A DNA stretch of 64,000 nt from Ooceraea biroi (GCF_003672135.1 NC_039515.1:5394001-5458000); one strand, 5' to 3'. Counted from the first letter of the stretch, positions 49,901 to 59,746 are shown. Translations and numbers: made by a program. Notes: generated from the letters alone by a model not told the origin.

Positions 49901-52900
49901 GCCATTGCGAACCGGTTGAACATTTGCATTTCGTTGATCGCCAGGCAAAAAAAGAAGAGTCCTTTGTATCGGATTGTTACTGGGGATGAAAAGTGGATCT
50001 GTTTTGATAATCCGAAACGCAGAAAATCATGGGTGGATCCAGGCGAACCATCAACATCCAACTCCGAGACGCAATATTCACGGTTCAAAAGTAATGCTCC
50101 GTATTTGGTGGGATAGTGTACTATGAGCTGTTAAATCCGCATGAGACTGTCACGGCTGATCGTTATCGACACCAATTGTACAAGTCGAAGCAAGCATTGG
50201 ACCAAAAACGACCACCAATCGCGAGTAAACGACGGAAAGTGATTCTTCTTCGTGACAACGCTCGACCTCACGTTGCGTTATCAGTGAAACAAACACTATT
50301 AGAGCTTGAATGGGAAGTCTTACCGCACCCCGCGTATTCTCCGGACACTGCTCCATGCGATTATTATTTGTTCCGGTCGATGCAACACGCTTTAGAGGAT
50401 ACACACTTTCATAATTTGGAAGAAGTGCGAAAATTCGTCGACGAATGGATCAACTGAAAAGAAGAGTCATTTTATCGTGGTGGAATCCATCTCTTGCCAG
50501 AGCATTAAATGTTGATCGTACAACAGTTACCAAACATTTACATGAAATGGGAAAAATTCAGAAAGAAGGGAAATGAGTTCGACATCAATTATCGGAAAGT
50601 GCCATTGCGAACCGGTTGAACATTTGCATTTCGTTGATCGCCAGGCAAAAAAAGAAGAGTCCTTTGTCTCGGATTGTTACTGGGGATGAAAAGTGGATCT
50701 GTTTTGATAATCCGAAACGCAGAAAATCATGGGTGGATCCAGGCGAACCATCAACATCCAACTCCGAGACGCAATATTCACGGTTCAAAAGTAATGCTCC
50801 GTATTTGGTGGGATAGTGTACTATGAGCTGTTAAATCCGCATGAGACCGTCACGGCTGATCGTTATCGACACCAATTGTACAAGTCGAAGCAAGCATTGG
50901 ACCAAAAACGACCACCAATTGCGAGTAAACGACGGAAAGTGATTCTTCTTCGTGACAACGCTCGACCTCACGTTGCGTTATCAGTGAAACAAACACTATT
51001 AGAGCTTGAATGGGAAGTCTTACCGCACCCCGCGTATTCTCCGGACACTGCTCCATGCGATTATTATTTGTTCCGGTCGATGCAACACGCTTTAGAGGAT
51101 ACACACTTTCATAATTTGGAAGAAGTGCGAAAATTCGTCGACGAATGGATCAACTGAAAAGAAGAGTCATTTTATCGTGGTGGAATCCATCTCTTGCCAG
51201 AGCATTAAATGTTGATCGTACAACAGTTACCAAACATTTACATGAAATGGGAAAAATTCAGAAAGAAGGGAAATGAGTTCGACATCAATTATCGGAAAGT
51301 GCCATTGCGAACCGGTTGAACATTTGCATTTCGTTGATCGCCAGGCAAAAAAAGAAGAGTCCTTTGTATCGGATTGTTACTGGGGATGAAAAGTGGATCT
51401 GTTTTGATAATCCGAAACGCAGAAAATCATGGGTGGATCCAGGCGAACCATCAACATCCAACTCCGAGACGCAATATTCACGGTTCAAAAGTAATGCTCC
51501 GTATTTGGTGGGATAGTGTACTATGAGCTGTTAAATCCGCATGAGACCGTCACGGCTGATCGTTATCGACACCAATTGTACAAGTCGAAGCAAGCATTGG
51601 ACCAAAAACGACCACCAATTGCGAGTAAACGACGGAAAGTGATTCTTCTTCGTGACAACGCTCGACCTCACGTTGCGTTATCAGTGAAACAAACACTATT
51701 AGAGCTTGAATGGGAAGTCTTACCGCACCCCGCGTATTCTCCAGACCAATGAGCAATCTCCATGCGATTATTATTTGTTCCGGTCGATGCAACACGCTTT
51801 AGAGGATACACACTTTCATAATTTGGAAGAAGTGCGAAAATTCGTCGACGAATGGATCAACTGAAAAGAAGAGTCATTTTATCGTGGTGGAATTCATCTC
51901 TTGCCAGAAAGAAGGGAAAAAGTTATAGAAAAGGAAGGAAAATATTTTGATTAAGGTATTCATTCATTATCATATTTAAATACATGCGTTTTTGAGCAAA
52001 AAAACCCTCAAAACTAAATCACACCCCTAATATTAATAAACTTAAGCGCACGAAATCGCAAAAGTTTAACGCGAGTCCCCTTCGCAACAACTCGGAGCAC
52101 GCCCGCGGTGCGGCCGCGGGATGGCCGCATGCGAGCGACCCGCTTGACAAACTTTTTTAATCAGGAGCAAAAATATAAATTGTACCGCATTACGGGTGTC
52201 GAGATAGCGCGTACCGGACATTACTTCAAGGAGTCAAGGGGGCTCGTCCCCAGGTGGTGCGTCCGCGCTTTGGTCCTCCGCCGCACGGCTTAATTGCTAC
52301 CGATCATTATCTGACCTTCTCTAATTGGCGATCAACGTGGCGGTGAGATCGCAAGTATAATCGATATTAATTGACACGTTAGCCTCATTGCCTGGCGAGA
52401 GTAGACGCGCGCCCTTAATAAAGCCAGAGGGGGGCCCCCAGCTACGTGATGGTAGTGGTGCACACACATCACGTGCGTGCATGACGGGCCTCGCGCGGTA
52501 ATGACGTCGGTCACTTCAAATCGTGCCGTTTCCAGGCAAGGTAATCGGCGCGTCGTGGCCTTTACGTCGCCGGAACGAAATAAATAACAAAGTCGGACAG
52601 CCAATGAATTAACGTCCCCTCTTTGTGCAATTTCTCCCCATCTCGCTCCTTTTCGTCGGTCTTCTCGCAAAAATTGAGATCTCGCACGAATCGTGCTTCT
52701 TTTTCGTCGGACTGTCACAAGCCCAAATATGATTTGCAATTTAAGCAACGTTCTCGCGACTCTCGCCGAAAATGATTCGCCAATTAATCATCAACCGACT
52801 CGGCGTCGGGTCCCGACCCGCCCACCGATCCTCTCAGCCTGCTACCAGCGAAAATGTCAGGCAGCAACGAGACGTCGGAGGTGGTACCGTTACGCCCGTT

Positions 52901-55900
52901 AAAAAAGGAGTGCTCTAAATCCGCTCGAACAGGTCAGAATGACGGGCTACCTGCTGCGCGAGTTAATTGATGCGTGCTACCGCGCACGATCGCGCATACT
53001 GCCCATGAAATAATAGGATCGGTCGCGTTAAGACGACGGCCAGCTAAGATCGACATCATCGTCGGCCGAGGTAATCTTCGACGTACCTGGAACAGTTATT
53101 GCAATCGTGTTTCTCCGCTCCGGTGGACGCGCCAGGAATTTTATGGGCTCGCTCGATACGGTCAAATCGTAAGGATTACAATGACGAGTTTAACGACGGC
53201 GTATTAAAGTCTGCGCGTTTTCCGCGGCTCGACATTGCTTCGACTCTTCGACGCCGAGTCGGCGAGGACGCGCGCGTGGGCGCCCACGCGTCCTCTTCGA
53301 TTTTCGTGAATAAATACGAATGACGCGCGAGTGACATCACGTGCGAGGTCAGTGGACATGAAATGACGTCGGAGGACGGGCGGAGACGAACCGCGGGGGA
53401 CCATCGCACGTGATACCTCGATATTGCATCTCCATATACCGAATCGTGTTTACGTTTCTCTCTTTCAGCGCCCGAGATACTGCATTATGAGCCGATCACG
53501 CTGGCAGCTGACATGTGGTAAGACCGGACGCGCGTTTCGTTGTCCCTGAGAAGCGTCCGCACGTCGGGTTTCCCTCACTCTGCAAAATGTTTCAGGTCGC
53601 TCGGGGTCACGACCTACGTGCTGCTGACGGGCTTTTCGCCGTTCGGTGGAGAGACCGATCAGGAAACCTTCCAAAACATATCCCTCGGCGAAGTGGACTT
53701 CCCCGAAGAGCTGTTCGAGGACGTTTCGGCGCAGGCGAAGGACTTCGTCGCGAAGCTCTTAGTGCTGGACCCGAGGTAATTGTTGTTTGTCGCGCTCGGA
53801 TTTTTCAGGAATTAATTTCACCAGAGATTAATCGTTCTTGTTTTCTTCATTCAGTGCACGAATGACCGCGAAGCAATGCCTGCGCCACGATTGGCTGCGC
53901 GGCGCCCCGACGCAGGCGTCGCCGCACCTACGGAGATACTTGTCCAAGTCGAGAGAAGTCCTGTTGGAGCGCGTCGTCAGTCGGGAGAACCTGAGGAGAG
54001 CCGCGCTGATAAGCCAGACGACCAGCCAAGCGAATCTCTGTCAAGCGGACGTCCACGGCGATCAGAATCGTCATCAGCAGCATCTACAGAATTGCCTGCA
54101 GGACTGCCTGCTGAGCCAAAGCGAAATGTGCTTGAGCAATCGCTTGACGGGCAGCCACGCGAGTCTGGCGGGCAGCGAGGGTTTCCCGAGTCCGGCGGAC
54201 TCTCAAGCCAGCCTCAACTCTTCCAGGACAAGCCTGAGCTGCACGAGCCAGAGCTGCTTGCTGAACCAGGAACAGACGCAGGGACTGCTGAGTAAGGCTC
54301 AGAGCCGATCCCAGGCGAACCTGAATCAGGGCCTGAGCCGTGGCATACTCTCGCGAATACGTAGTCTGAATCGTGTCCAGTCACAGGCGTGTCTGTTAAA
54401 CGGATCCTCGGCGGTGGTGGGCCGGGCTGGCGCCGCTACTACGTTGAACCCTGTCATCAGCAAGTCTCGCGAGAAACTGTATGGCCTGCGGTCCCTGTCC
54501 AAGTCCCAAGGCGTCCTAGATATCTACAGGAGTCTGGAATGCTTGAAAAGACGAAGGAAGAGCTACCAGCGCGCAACAACTGAGGACCTGCTGCCGATCT
54601 TCAAACAACTCGACGCCGAGATCACGTCCTCCAGACTTGCGATCTCGATCAATGACGATCACACAATCGCTGACGCAAAGTCAGAAATCGGTGCGGCGTC
54701 CGAGAAAACTGAGCACGAAGTCGATCGGAACGTGCCAACGATTTCATCAGACAACACAAAGACATCGGGTAATCTTAACGGTAATTGCGATGACTCGCGC
54801 GTTGCATCGAATGGCTCGAAACGCGAAACGAAGAACGTGGAGCCACTGCAGATTCCAAAAAAGCACACCTCGGGATCCGAAGAGAATCTAGATTCTCTCA
54901 AGTCCGTCGAATCGGACACCTTGACGGAGGATTCCGACGAGATGGTGGTGAGCAATGCCCGACAGCCCGGTGACGCGGACAAACGACCTTGTGAACGCCA
55001 ACATTCTGACGTTTCCAGCCGTTCTAACAATTCGGCAGCGTCCGATGATAAAGAGGATCGTTCGACGGAGTCAGAGAACGAGGAGCCCAAATACACTGTA
55101 GCGCAGCTGGTCTCCGCATTCAACAAACATCAAGAGGTAGCCTCGAAGACGAGCCTGGAGGCCATCATGTCCGCGAGGAGGATCAACGAAATAGTGTTCC
55201 CGACTGGCACAAAGGCGCTGCGTCTCTTTATTCCGGACATCAACATCACAGAAAGCAAGATCATCAGGCGAAAAACGAGTTACAAGCCACGGAAGAATTG
55301 GGAGGAGCTGCGAAAGCGCAATGAGAAGAACGAAGGCGTGTTGAAGAACCTCGACAACGATTCCGGCAACGAAGATGATGATGATGACGAGGATGAGACT
55401 CGGAGCAAAGTGAGAGATAATCCCTCGCGGTACGAACAGGATTCTATCAGGAACGCTGAAGATAACGCTAATGATGTTTCACAGGAGTCGATCTGCCAGG
55501 AAAAAGACACGAGTTTATCCCTGGATCGGTGGCCGCTCTTGCAACCTGGAGAGAGCAATGGACAGTCCATTTTCGTGGACAACGCGAATACGTCAGACAA
55601 CCTCGATACCAGAATAGACGAGAAGTATAAACAGTGCGTGAAAGGTGCAATGTCCGGCAAAACAGAAATGCCCGAAGCCAAGAACCAAAAGTATTCAAAG
55701 CTGTTCGAGACGCAGTCGAAGATTACCGCCCCTGTTCGCCAAAAGGAGAGATTACCCAATTACATTTATCCGGACATAACTTCCGCAGCCAGAGACGATA
55801 ATCACGAAGCGGCTAAGAAGACGTCCGTTGCCACGACCAACGGAAGAAGCGAGTCTAGGACGCCTAAGCTCGAGCGAACCAAGTCAAGTTTCGTCGCTGA

Positions 55901-56528
55901 CGCGACCGCGAACGTGAATCTCAAAGACATTCTGCAGCGAATTGATGGTTCGCAGAGCACTCCCAAAGAGAATCTGGAGAACTTGAGGAAGAGGACATCA
56001 ATCGCGAAGATCATCCTGAACGACAATCTTGTCCACGACAGTCAAGACGGCTCCGGCGGCTGCAGAGCGAATTCCCACGCGAAGGGCGAGTCGCCCTTAA
56101 CCGACAGTCAGTCGGAGGAGCGAGCAAAACTGGTGATACCACCGTCCTTCGTCCGATCTTCCTCTTTATCCAGCGATAGCAGCTGTCCCACGCCGTCTAG
56201 CGTGCAGTCCGACATAAACGTGTCATGGGAGGACGTCCAGACTGTCGCACGCTCCAGCATGCCTCTAGAAAAGGAAGACGTTGGCAAGACTACGAAGAAG
56301 AGTGACCTACAGCACACGTCCAGCGAGGGAAGAAACAGGCAGTGCACGGAGGACCGCAAGATCTGGGGACGAATCTGTACCGGCTCCTATACCAGAGCCA
56401 TGGAGAAGTTTAGCGGTAAAAATATGGACACCAACAAAAAATCACAGAGTTCAACCATCGCGCAACAAACGGAGAAGAGTAGAAGAAAGAGCAGTCCTGC
56501 CATGCCGCAATACGTAAATCTCAATTAA
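31681..56528 (+). CDS. Drak: DRAK/STK17-type serine/threonine kinase, copy 2 (complete, DFE variant)
   Basis: Seven exons (31681-31970, 36119-36331, 38688-38826, 47080-47206, 53469-53517, 53596-53775, 53855-56528) join in frame at GT-AG borders to give 1,223 residues. The kinase domain is about residues 88-348. It has a weak glycine loop (ASGQWARV), catalytic Lys118 in YAAKY, helix-C Glu136 in RHEIALL, HLDIK with Asp212, then CDFEIS at 232-237 where DFG is expected, APE at 257-259, DMW and SPFGGETDQETF. The ~875-residue tail has repeated SQAxL motifs, an acidic run near 55370-55395 and ends AMPQYVNLN. DRAK kinases act on myosin light chain and apoptosis (family knowledge). The start ATG at 31681 is the first in frame; one at 31714 is an alternative. 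Confidence 0.9.
32764..33978 (+). mobile_element. TTAA-flanked DNA transposon (1,215 bp), TIR GGGGGTATTCTAGTGTA
   Basis: TTAA at 32760-32763 and 33979-33982 flanks GGGGGTATTCTAGTGTAG and its near-perfect complement ACACTAGAATACCCCC. Similar in size, ends and coding remnant to the element at 1749-4268, so the two form one family. Confidence 0.85.
33070..33387 (+). pseudogene. C-terminal TE protein remnant ending CPLYGPGLAD
   Basis: The frame extends upstream of its first ATG (NESLSSLIWTFAPKHLHAG) and matches the layout of 3636-4031: an APKHLH core, VEIATF, a charged Arg/Glu helix and YGPGLAD at the end. It is the C-terminal part of a larger protein; the superfamily is not identified. Confidence 0.6.
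36119..36331 (+). CDS. Drak: Kinase copy 2, exon 2 (N-lobe)
   Basis: Acceptor CTTTACAG ends at 36118, donor GTAAGA starts at 36332. Encodes SGQWARVYRC, the lysine motif YAAKY and helix C, ending IIMVME. Confidence 0.9.
36378..38541. mobile_element. TIR element filled with 310-bp hairpin tandem repeats
   Basis: The ends ATCCCGAGTCGAAAT (36378-36392) and ATTTCGACTCGGGAT (38527-38541) are inverted. A second inverted match, AGAACT..TACATTGAA, lies further in. Between them are six full 310-bp units starting at 36396, 36706, 37016, 37326, 37636 and 37946, plus a partial unit from 38256. Flanks GCAACA and GTAACA may be a decayed target duplication. Confidence 0.8.
36396..38509. repeat. 310-bp tandem repeat, each full unit with a ~58-bp-stem hairpin
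   Basis: The first hairpin spans about 36575-36704. Left arm from TTTCGGACATATTTTAG to GAATAACGCCTC; loop about 13 nt (AAATGAAGAATTC); right arm the near-perfect complement. Units are nearly identical; later ones share GTCTATGTAG and TTTAATACTAAAA variants in the right arm. The final partial unit has only the left arm. Confidence 0.93.
38688..38826 (+). CDS. Drak: Kinase copy 2, exon 3 (catalytic loop)
   Basis: Acceptor TTTTTCAG ends at 38687, donor GTAAGT starts at 38827. Encodes APGGDLQTLIDG through LHERNIAHLDIK. The open frame continuing past 38826 is intron. Confidence 0.92.
39324..40192. mobile_element. 869-bp TIR element, copy B
   Basis: Nearly identical to 6657-7525, same orientation, with the same internal hairpin and end sequences. 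Confidence 0.8.
42455..43376 (-). mobile_element. Long-TIR DD41D derivative (922 bp)
   Basis: The ends begin CAGGGTGTTTCCTCTAACTG on both sides. The inverted arms extend about 265 bp each (42455-42720 and 43110-43376). TA lies at 42453-42454 and 43377-43378. The unpaired core carries the C-terminal third of a transposase. Confidence 0.9.
42787..43086 (-). pseudogene. C-terminal remnant of a DD41D transposase
   Basis: An uninterrupted frame without ATG encodes SFPDRWIGRGGRISWPARSP, then DLTPLDVFLWGHLK and NEVYRDIPTTPEDM, ending GDHFEHL and stop. It includes the last catalytic Asp (TPLD) but nothing upstream, so the first two catalytic residues are gone. It is too incomplete to act. Confidence 0.82.
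44927..46390. mobile_element. TIR element (1,464 bp) with 8-bp target duplication GCTAATTA
   Basis: Inverted ends ACGTGTGTGAAGTTAGCCCC and GGGGCTAACTTCACACACGT are flanked by perfect GCTAATTA at 44919-44926 and 46391-46398. The left side holds about 2.5 direct copies of a ~134-bp block (from GCCCCGCACTTT through CGAAAAATTTGG); one inverted copy is on the right. TTGTGCTG and TTGTGCC words recur throughout. No transposase frame. Confidence 0.88.
47080..47206 (+). CDS. Drak: Kinase copy 2, exon 4 (DFE)
   Basis: Acceptor TTTTTGCAG ends at 47079, donor GTGAGT starts at 47207. Encodes PQNLVMMGSFPDCDV, then CDFEISRV and GTPDYV. The Gly of DFG is read as GAG (Glu). Confidence 0.92.
47264..52030 (+). 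mobile_element. Internally amplified mariner, copy II (six internal units)
   Basis: Inverted ends TTAGGAGTGTGATTTAGTTT and, at right, AAACTAAATCACACCCCTAA are flanked by TA at 47262-47263 and 52031-52032. The same ~700-bp segment as in 19625-23668 is repeated six times, starting at the CTTGCCAGA motif at 47693, 48393, 49093, 49793, 50493 and 51193. The first five periods are exactly 700 bp and the last is 707. Confidence 0.94.
47420..51960 (+). pseudogene. Mos1-type mariner transposase, amplified and broken
   Basis: The start region has a small insertion with an in-frame TAG near 47440, so only MLLFFNKKKTAAEGY onward is open (47462-48016). The catalytic block repeats six times with DEKWICFDN, RDNARPHVAL and APCDYYLFRSM. 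All share the frameshift after WWDS. Units 2, 4, 5 and 6 also have a Trp-to-TGA change in GKWVRHQ. No functional product is possible. Confidence 0.88.
53469..53517 (+). CDS. Drak: Kinase copy 2, exon 5
   Basis: Encodes APEILHYEPITLAADM. It ends at donor GTAAGA and is followed by a 78-bp intron absent from copy 1. Confidence 0.88.
53518..53595 (+). other. 78-bp intron present only in kinase copy 2
   Basis: GTAAGA...TTTCAG lies between the bases of the conserved Trp codon in DMW-SLGV. Copy 1 is uninterrupted there. Confidence 0.85.
53596..53775 (+). CDS. Drak: Kinase copy 2, exon 6
   Basis: Acceptor TGTTTCAG ends at 53595. Encodes SLGVTTYVLLTGFSPFGG to LLVLDP and ends at donor GTAATT. Confidence 0.9.
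53855..56528 (+). CDS. Drak: Kinase copy 2, terminal exon (long tail)
   Basis: Acceptor CATTCAG ends at 53854. Completes the kinase domain (MTAKQCLRHDWL), then about 875 residues of low-complexity tail, TAA at 56526-56528. An overlapping frame at 53876-54295 is a shadow. Confidence 0.93.
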
Positions 56529-56565
56529 GAATCGGTCATCGTTCGAGACGTATACGCTATACTTT

Positions 56566-58532
56566 CCCAGATAGCCAAGTCTGCCGAAAGCAGATGATGC
56601 TAACTATCTGCTATCAACTATTGCCAGCCAAAAGACAACAAATTTGATACAGAAGTGGTTGTTAACGATTAATTCGACAAATTGGTGCCAGAAATGTAAC
56701 AGAGCTTGCTCACAAAATCTAAGAACAGATTGGCGGCAGAAACCGAGCAGAATCTGCAAACATGGCTTGAAGTCGGATTGTCGACAGAAATCGAGCAAGA
56801 TTTGCGCACGCGGAATCTAACGGCAGATTGGCAGCAGAAACCGCGCAAGATCTGCGCGCGCGGAATCTAACGGCAGATTGGCAGCAGAAACCGAACAGGA
56901 TCCGCAGCTTTTGACAGTATTCAAATTTACACGGCTATGAATATGTGTTTTCGCTCCACACCGCTATGCGGTGCACGCGTCGAGTTCTTACTCGATGTTA
57001 AGATTTAGCCTAACAGTTATACAAGTTAATATACGCGCCTTGGCATAATATTAATTTTTCTGAAAATTTTTGCACTTGCGGCACAGAGGCTCCCATGGAC
57101 AACGTCCATGTAGTTCACGCACGCCACGAGCAATCTGAAGTTCGAAAGCAAAATTCGGACTTCAGATTAGAATAAATTAACAACAAGAGAGAGATTATGC
57201 AACGAACTGTCAGAAAGACACATCAAGCCAAATGTACTTTAATTTAACAAACAAACAAATGCGTTCTTTTAACAATTTATAGTGTGTTAAAAGTAAACAC
57301 ATGCTTTAATATATCGTAAATATGAATGGCCAAAAGCTGCAGATTCTGTTCGGTTTCTGCTGTCAATCTGCCGTCAAATGTTAACAGATCCTGCTCGGTT
57401 TCTTCCGCCAATCTGCCGTCAGAGTCTGTTAGCAGGCTCTGCTGGCAGATCACTATCCTAATGCGGACATAACGGATGCCAATTTGCTATCAACTTCTGC
57501 AGTGATCTGTTGCCAATCTGCTGGCAGATTGCACACATTTTGCTTACCCAGATAGCCAAGTCTGCCGAAAGCAGATGATGCTAACTATCTGCTATCAACT
57601 ATTGCCAGCCAAAAGACAACAAATTTGATACAGAAGTGGTTGTTAACGATTAATTCGACAAATTGGTGCCAGAAATGTAACAGAGCTTGCTCACAAAATC
57701 TAAGAACAGATTGGCGGCAGAAACCGAGCAGAATCTGCAAACATGGCTTGAAGTCGGATTGTCGACAGAAATCGAGCAAGATTTGCACACGCGGAATCTA
57801 ACGGCAGATTGGCAGCAGAAACCGCGCAAGATCTGCGCGCGCGGAATCTAACGGCAGATTGGCAGCAGAAACCGAACAGGGTCCGCAGCTTTTGACAGTA
57901 TTCAAATTTACACGGCTATGAATATGTGTTTTCGCTCCGCACCGCTATGCGGTGCACGCGTCGAGTTCTTACTCGATGTTAAGATTTAGCCTAACAGTTA
58001 TACAAGTTAATATACGCGCCTTGGCACAATATTAATTTTTCTGAAAATTTTTGCACTTGCGGCACAGAGGCTCCCATGGACAACGTCCATGTAGTTCACG
58101 CACGCCACGAGCAATCTGAAGTTCGAAAGCAAAATTCGGACTTCAGATTAGAATAAATTAACAATAAGAGAGAGATTATGCAACGAACTTTCAGAAAGAC
58201 ACATCAAGCCAAATGTACTTTAATTTAACAAACAAACAAATGCGTTCTTTTAACAATTTATAGTGTGTTAAAAGTAAACACATGCTTTAATATATCGTAA
58301 ATATGAATGGCCAAAAGCTGCAGATTCTGTTCGGTTTCTGCTGTCAATCTGCCGTCAAATGTTAACAGATCCTGCTCGGTTTCTTCCGCCAATCTGCCGT
58401 CAGAGTCTGTTAGCAGGCTCTGCTGGCAGATCACTATCCTAATGCGGACATAACGGATGCCAATTTGCTATCAACTTCTGCAGTGATCTGTTGCCAATCT
58501 GCTGGCAGATTGCACACATTTTGCTTACTGGG
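56566..58532. mobile_element. Tandem pair of 981-bp MITEs
   Basis: Unit 1 is 56566-57546 and unit 2 is 57547-58532, nearly identical and head to tail. The outer ends CCCAG and CTGGG are inverted. Imperfect long inverted repeats run inward and contain multiple copies of CAGATTGGCAGCAGAAACCG and its complement. At the junction the end of unit 1 (TTGCTTA) meets CCCAG directly. Confidence 0.82.
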
Positions 58533-59740
58533 TTGTTTCTCAAATGAGGAGCTGAAGTCACAAACATGAGCACTTGACGAATTCCTGAAGAGATGTGGAC
58601 CTTGCGTAGAGTGAAACCGGCGCGCATCTCGCGCGTGGCTCGTGAAACGGAAGCGAGAGAGAATTTGATCGATATTTTCCTTTCAGAGTGCCATTGCGGG
58701 CGAAACGAGAGGTAATAGTCTCGCGACCTCGGGAGGTAGCCGTGAACGGGAACCTTGGCATTAGAAGCTCCATCACACAGCTGCCACCCGCCAATATTTC
58801 CGGTCCCGAGCAAGCGCATTGACGTGGCCTAATAACGTGGCTGACACGTGTCCCAACGGTTTTACCGTGACCAGAGACCCACCATTAACGTCCCACTCGG
58901 TCCTGTCGTATGAGACATGATAGATGCCTTCAGCGTTGATTTCTTTGGCTTAAAGGTCTCCATATTAAGGGAACACTTATCTTTATTCTCGCGTGCGTAC
59001 ACCTTGGTGTAGAGTGGTATCAGTGCGTGATGAAGATGGTGGATACATTTTCTAGAAAACGAAGTGCGGTCATTGCCAGAGCTTGACATCCGTCATTACT
59101 TCATACGCGCTATATTTGTTTTCTTTTCTCTTTAATATTTGTAAAACATTTTTTATAAATTTCCACACGAGACGTTTTCAACACGATATTTCTTAAGAAT
59201 TATCAAAGTTTCATAATTTTAGGATTGTGCATTGGAGGTTGCCTCCGCATTTTTCTTTAATGGATGCCATACATATTATATTTTTTATGTATAATCTATC
59301 AATAAATCTTTATAAAATTATATGTGAAAAATTAGTTTTCGATCATCATTGATAAACTAAGAACAGATATGCTTTTCAGCGACGCAGTTACCGGAAAGAC
59401 AATCATAATCCTTTTATGAGGCGTAATTAGGAGTACAATCGTGAAATTAAAAAAAAAAGATCGCCGTGGCTGCACGATCACGGCTGCAACTCTTTATGGC
59501 ATGATTATAGAGTGATTCACTCTAAGCAGATTGCAAGCAACGCGCGCGCACGCTCTTGGGCGATTACGGACTGTACAGGAATTGCAATGTGACTTACGCG
59601 ATAAAGTAAAGCTAATATTTCACTGATAAAGTCGTAAGCCGCGTTCAGATTGACGTTCAGAAAGCGCACCGAATCTATACAATATCCATTGAAATACGAC
59701 CAACTAAATCGACAGTCCGTGCGAATTGCTAAAATTAAAT

Positions 59741-59746
59741 TTTATT
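59741..59746 (-). terminator. Polyadenylation signal of the DDX42-like gene
   Basis: AATAAA on the minus strand, about 100 bases after the stop at 59845. Confidence 0.6.

Larger units (their letters stand above)
47207..53468 (+). other. Intron 4 of kinase copy 2
   Basis: Mostly the amplified mariner 47264-52030. The remaining 52033-53468 shows no supported feature. Confidence 0.8.
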
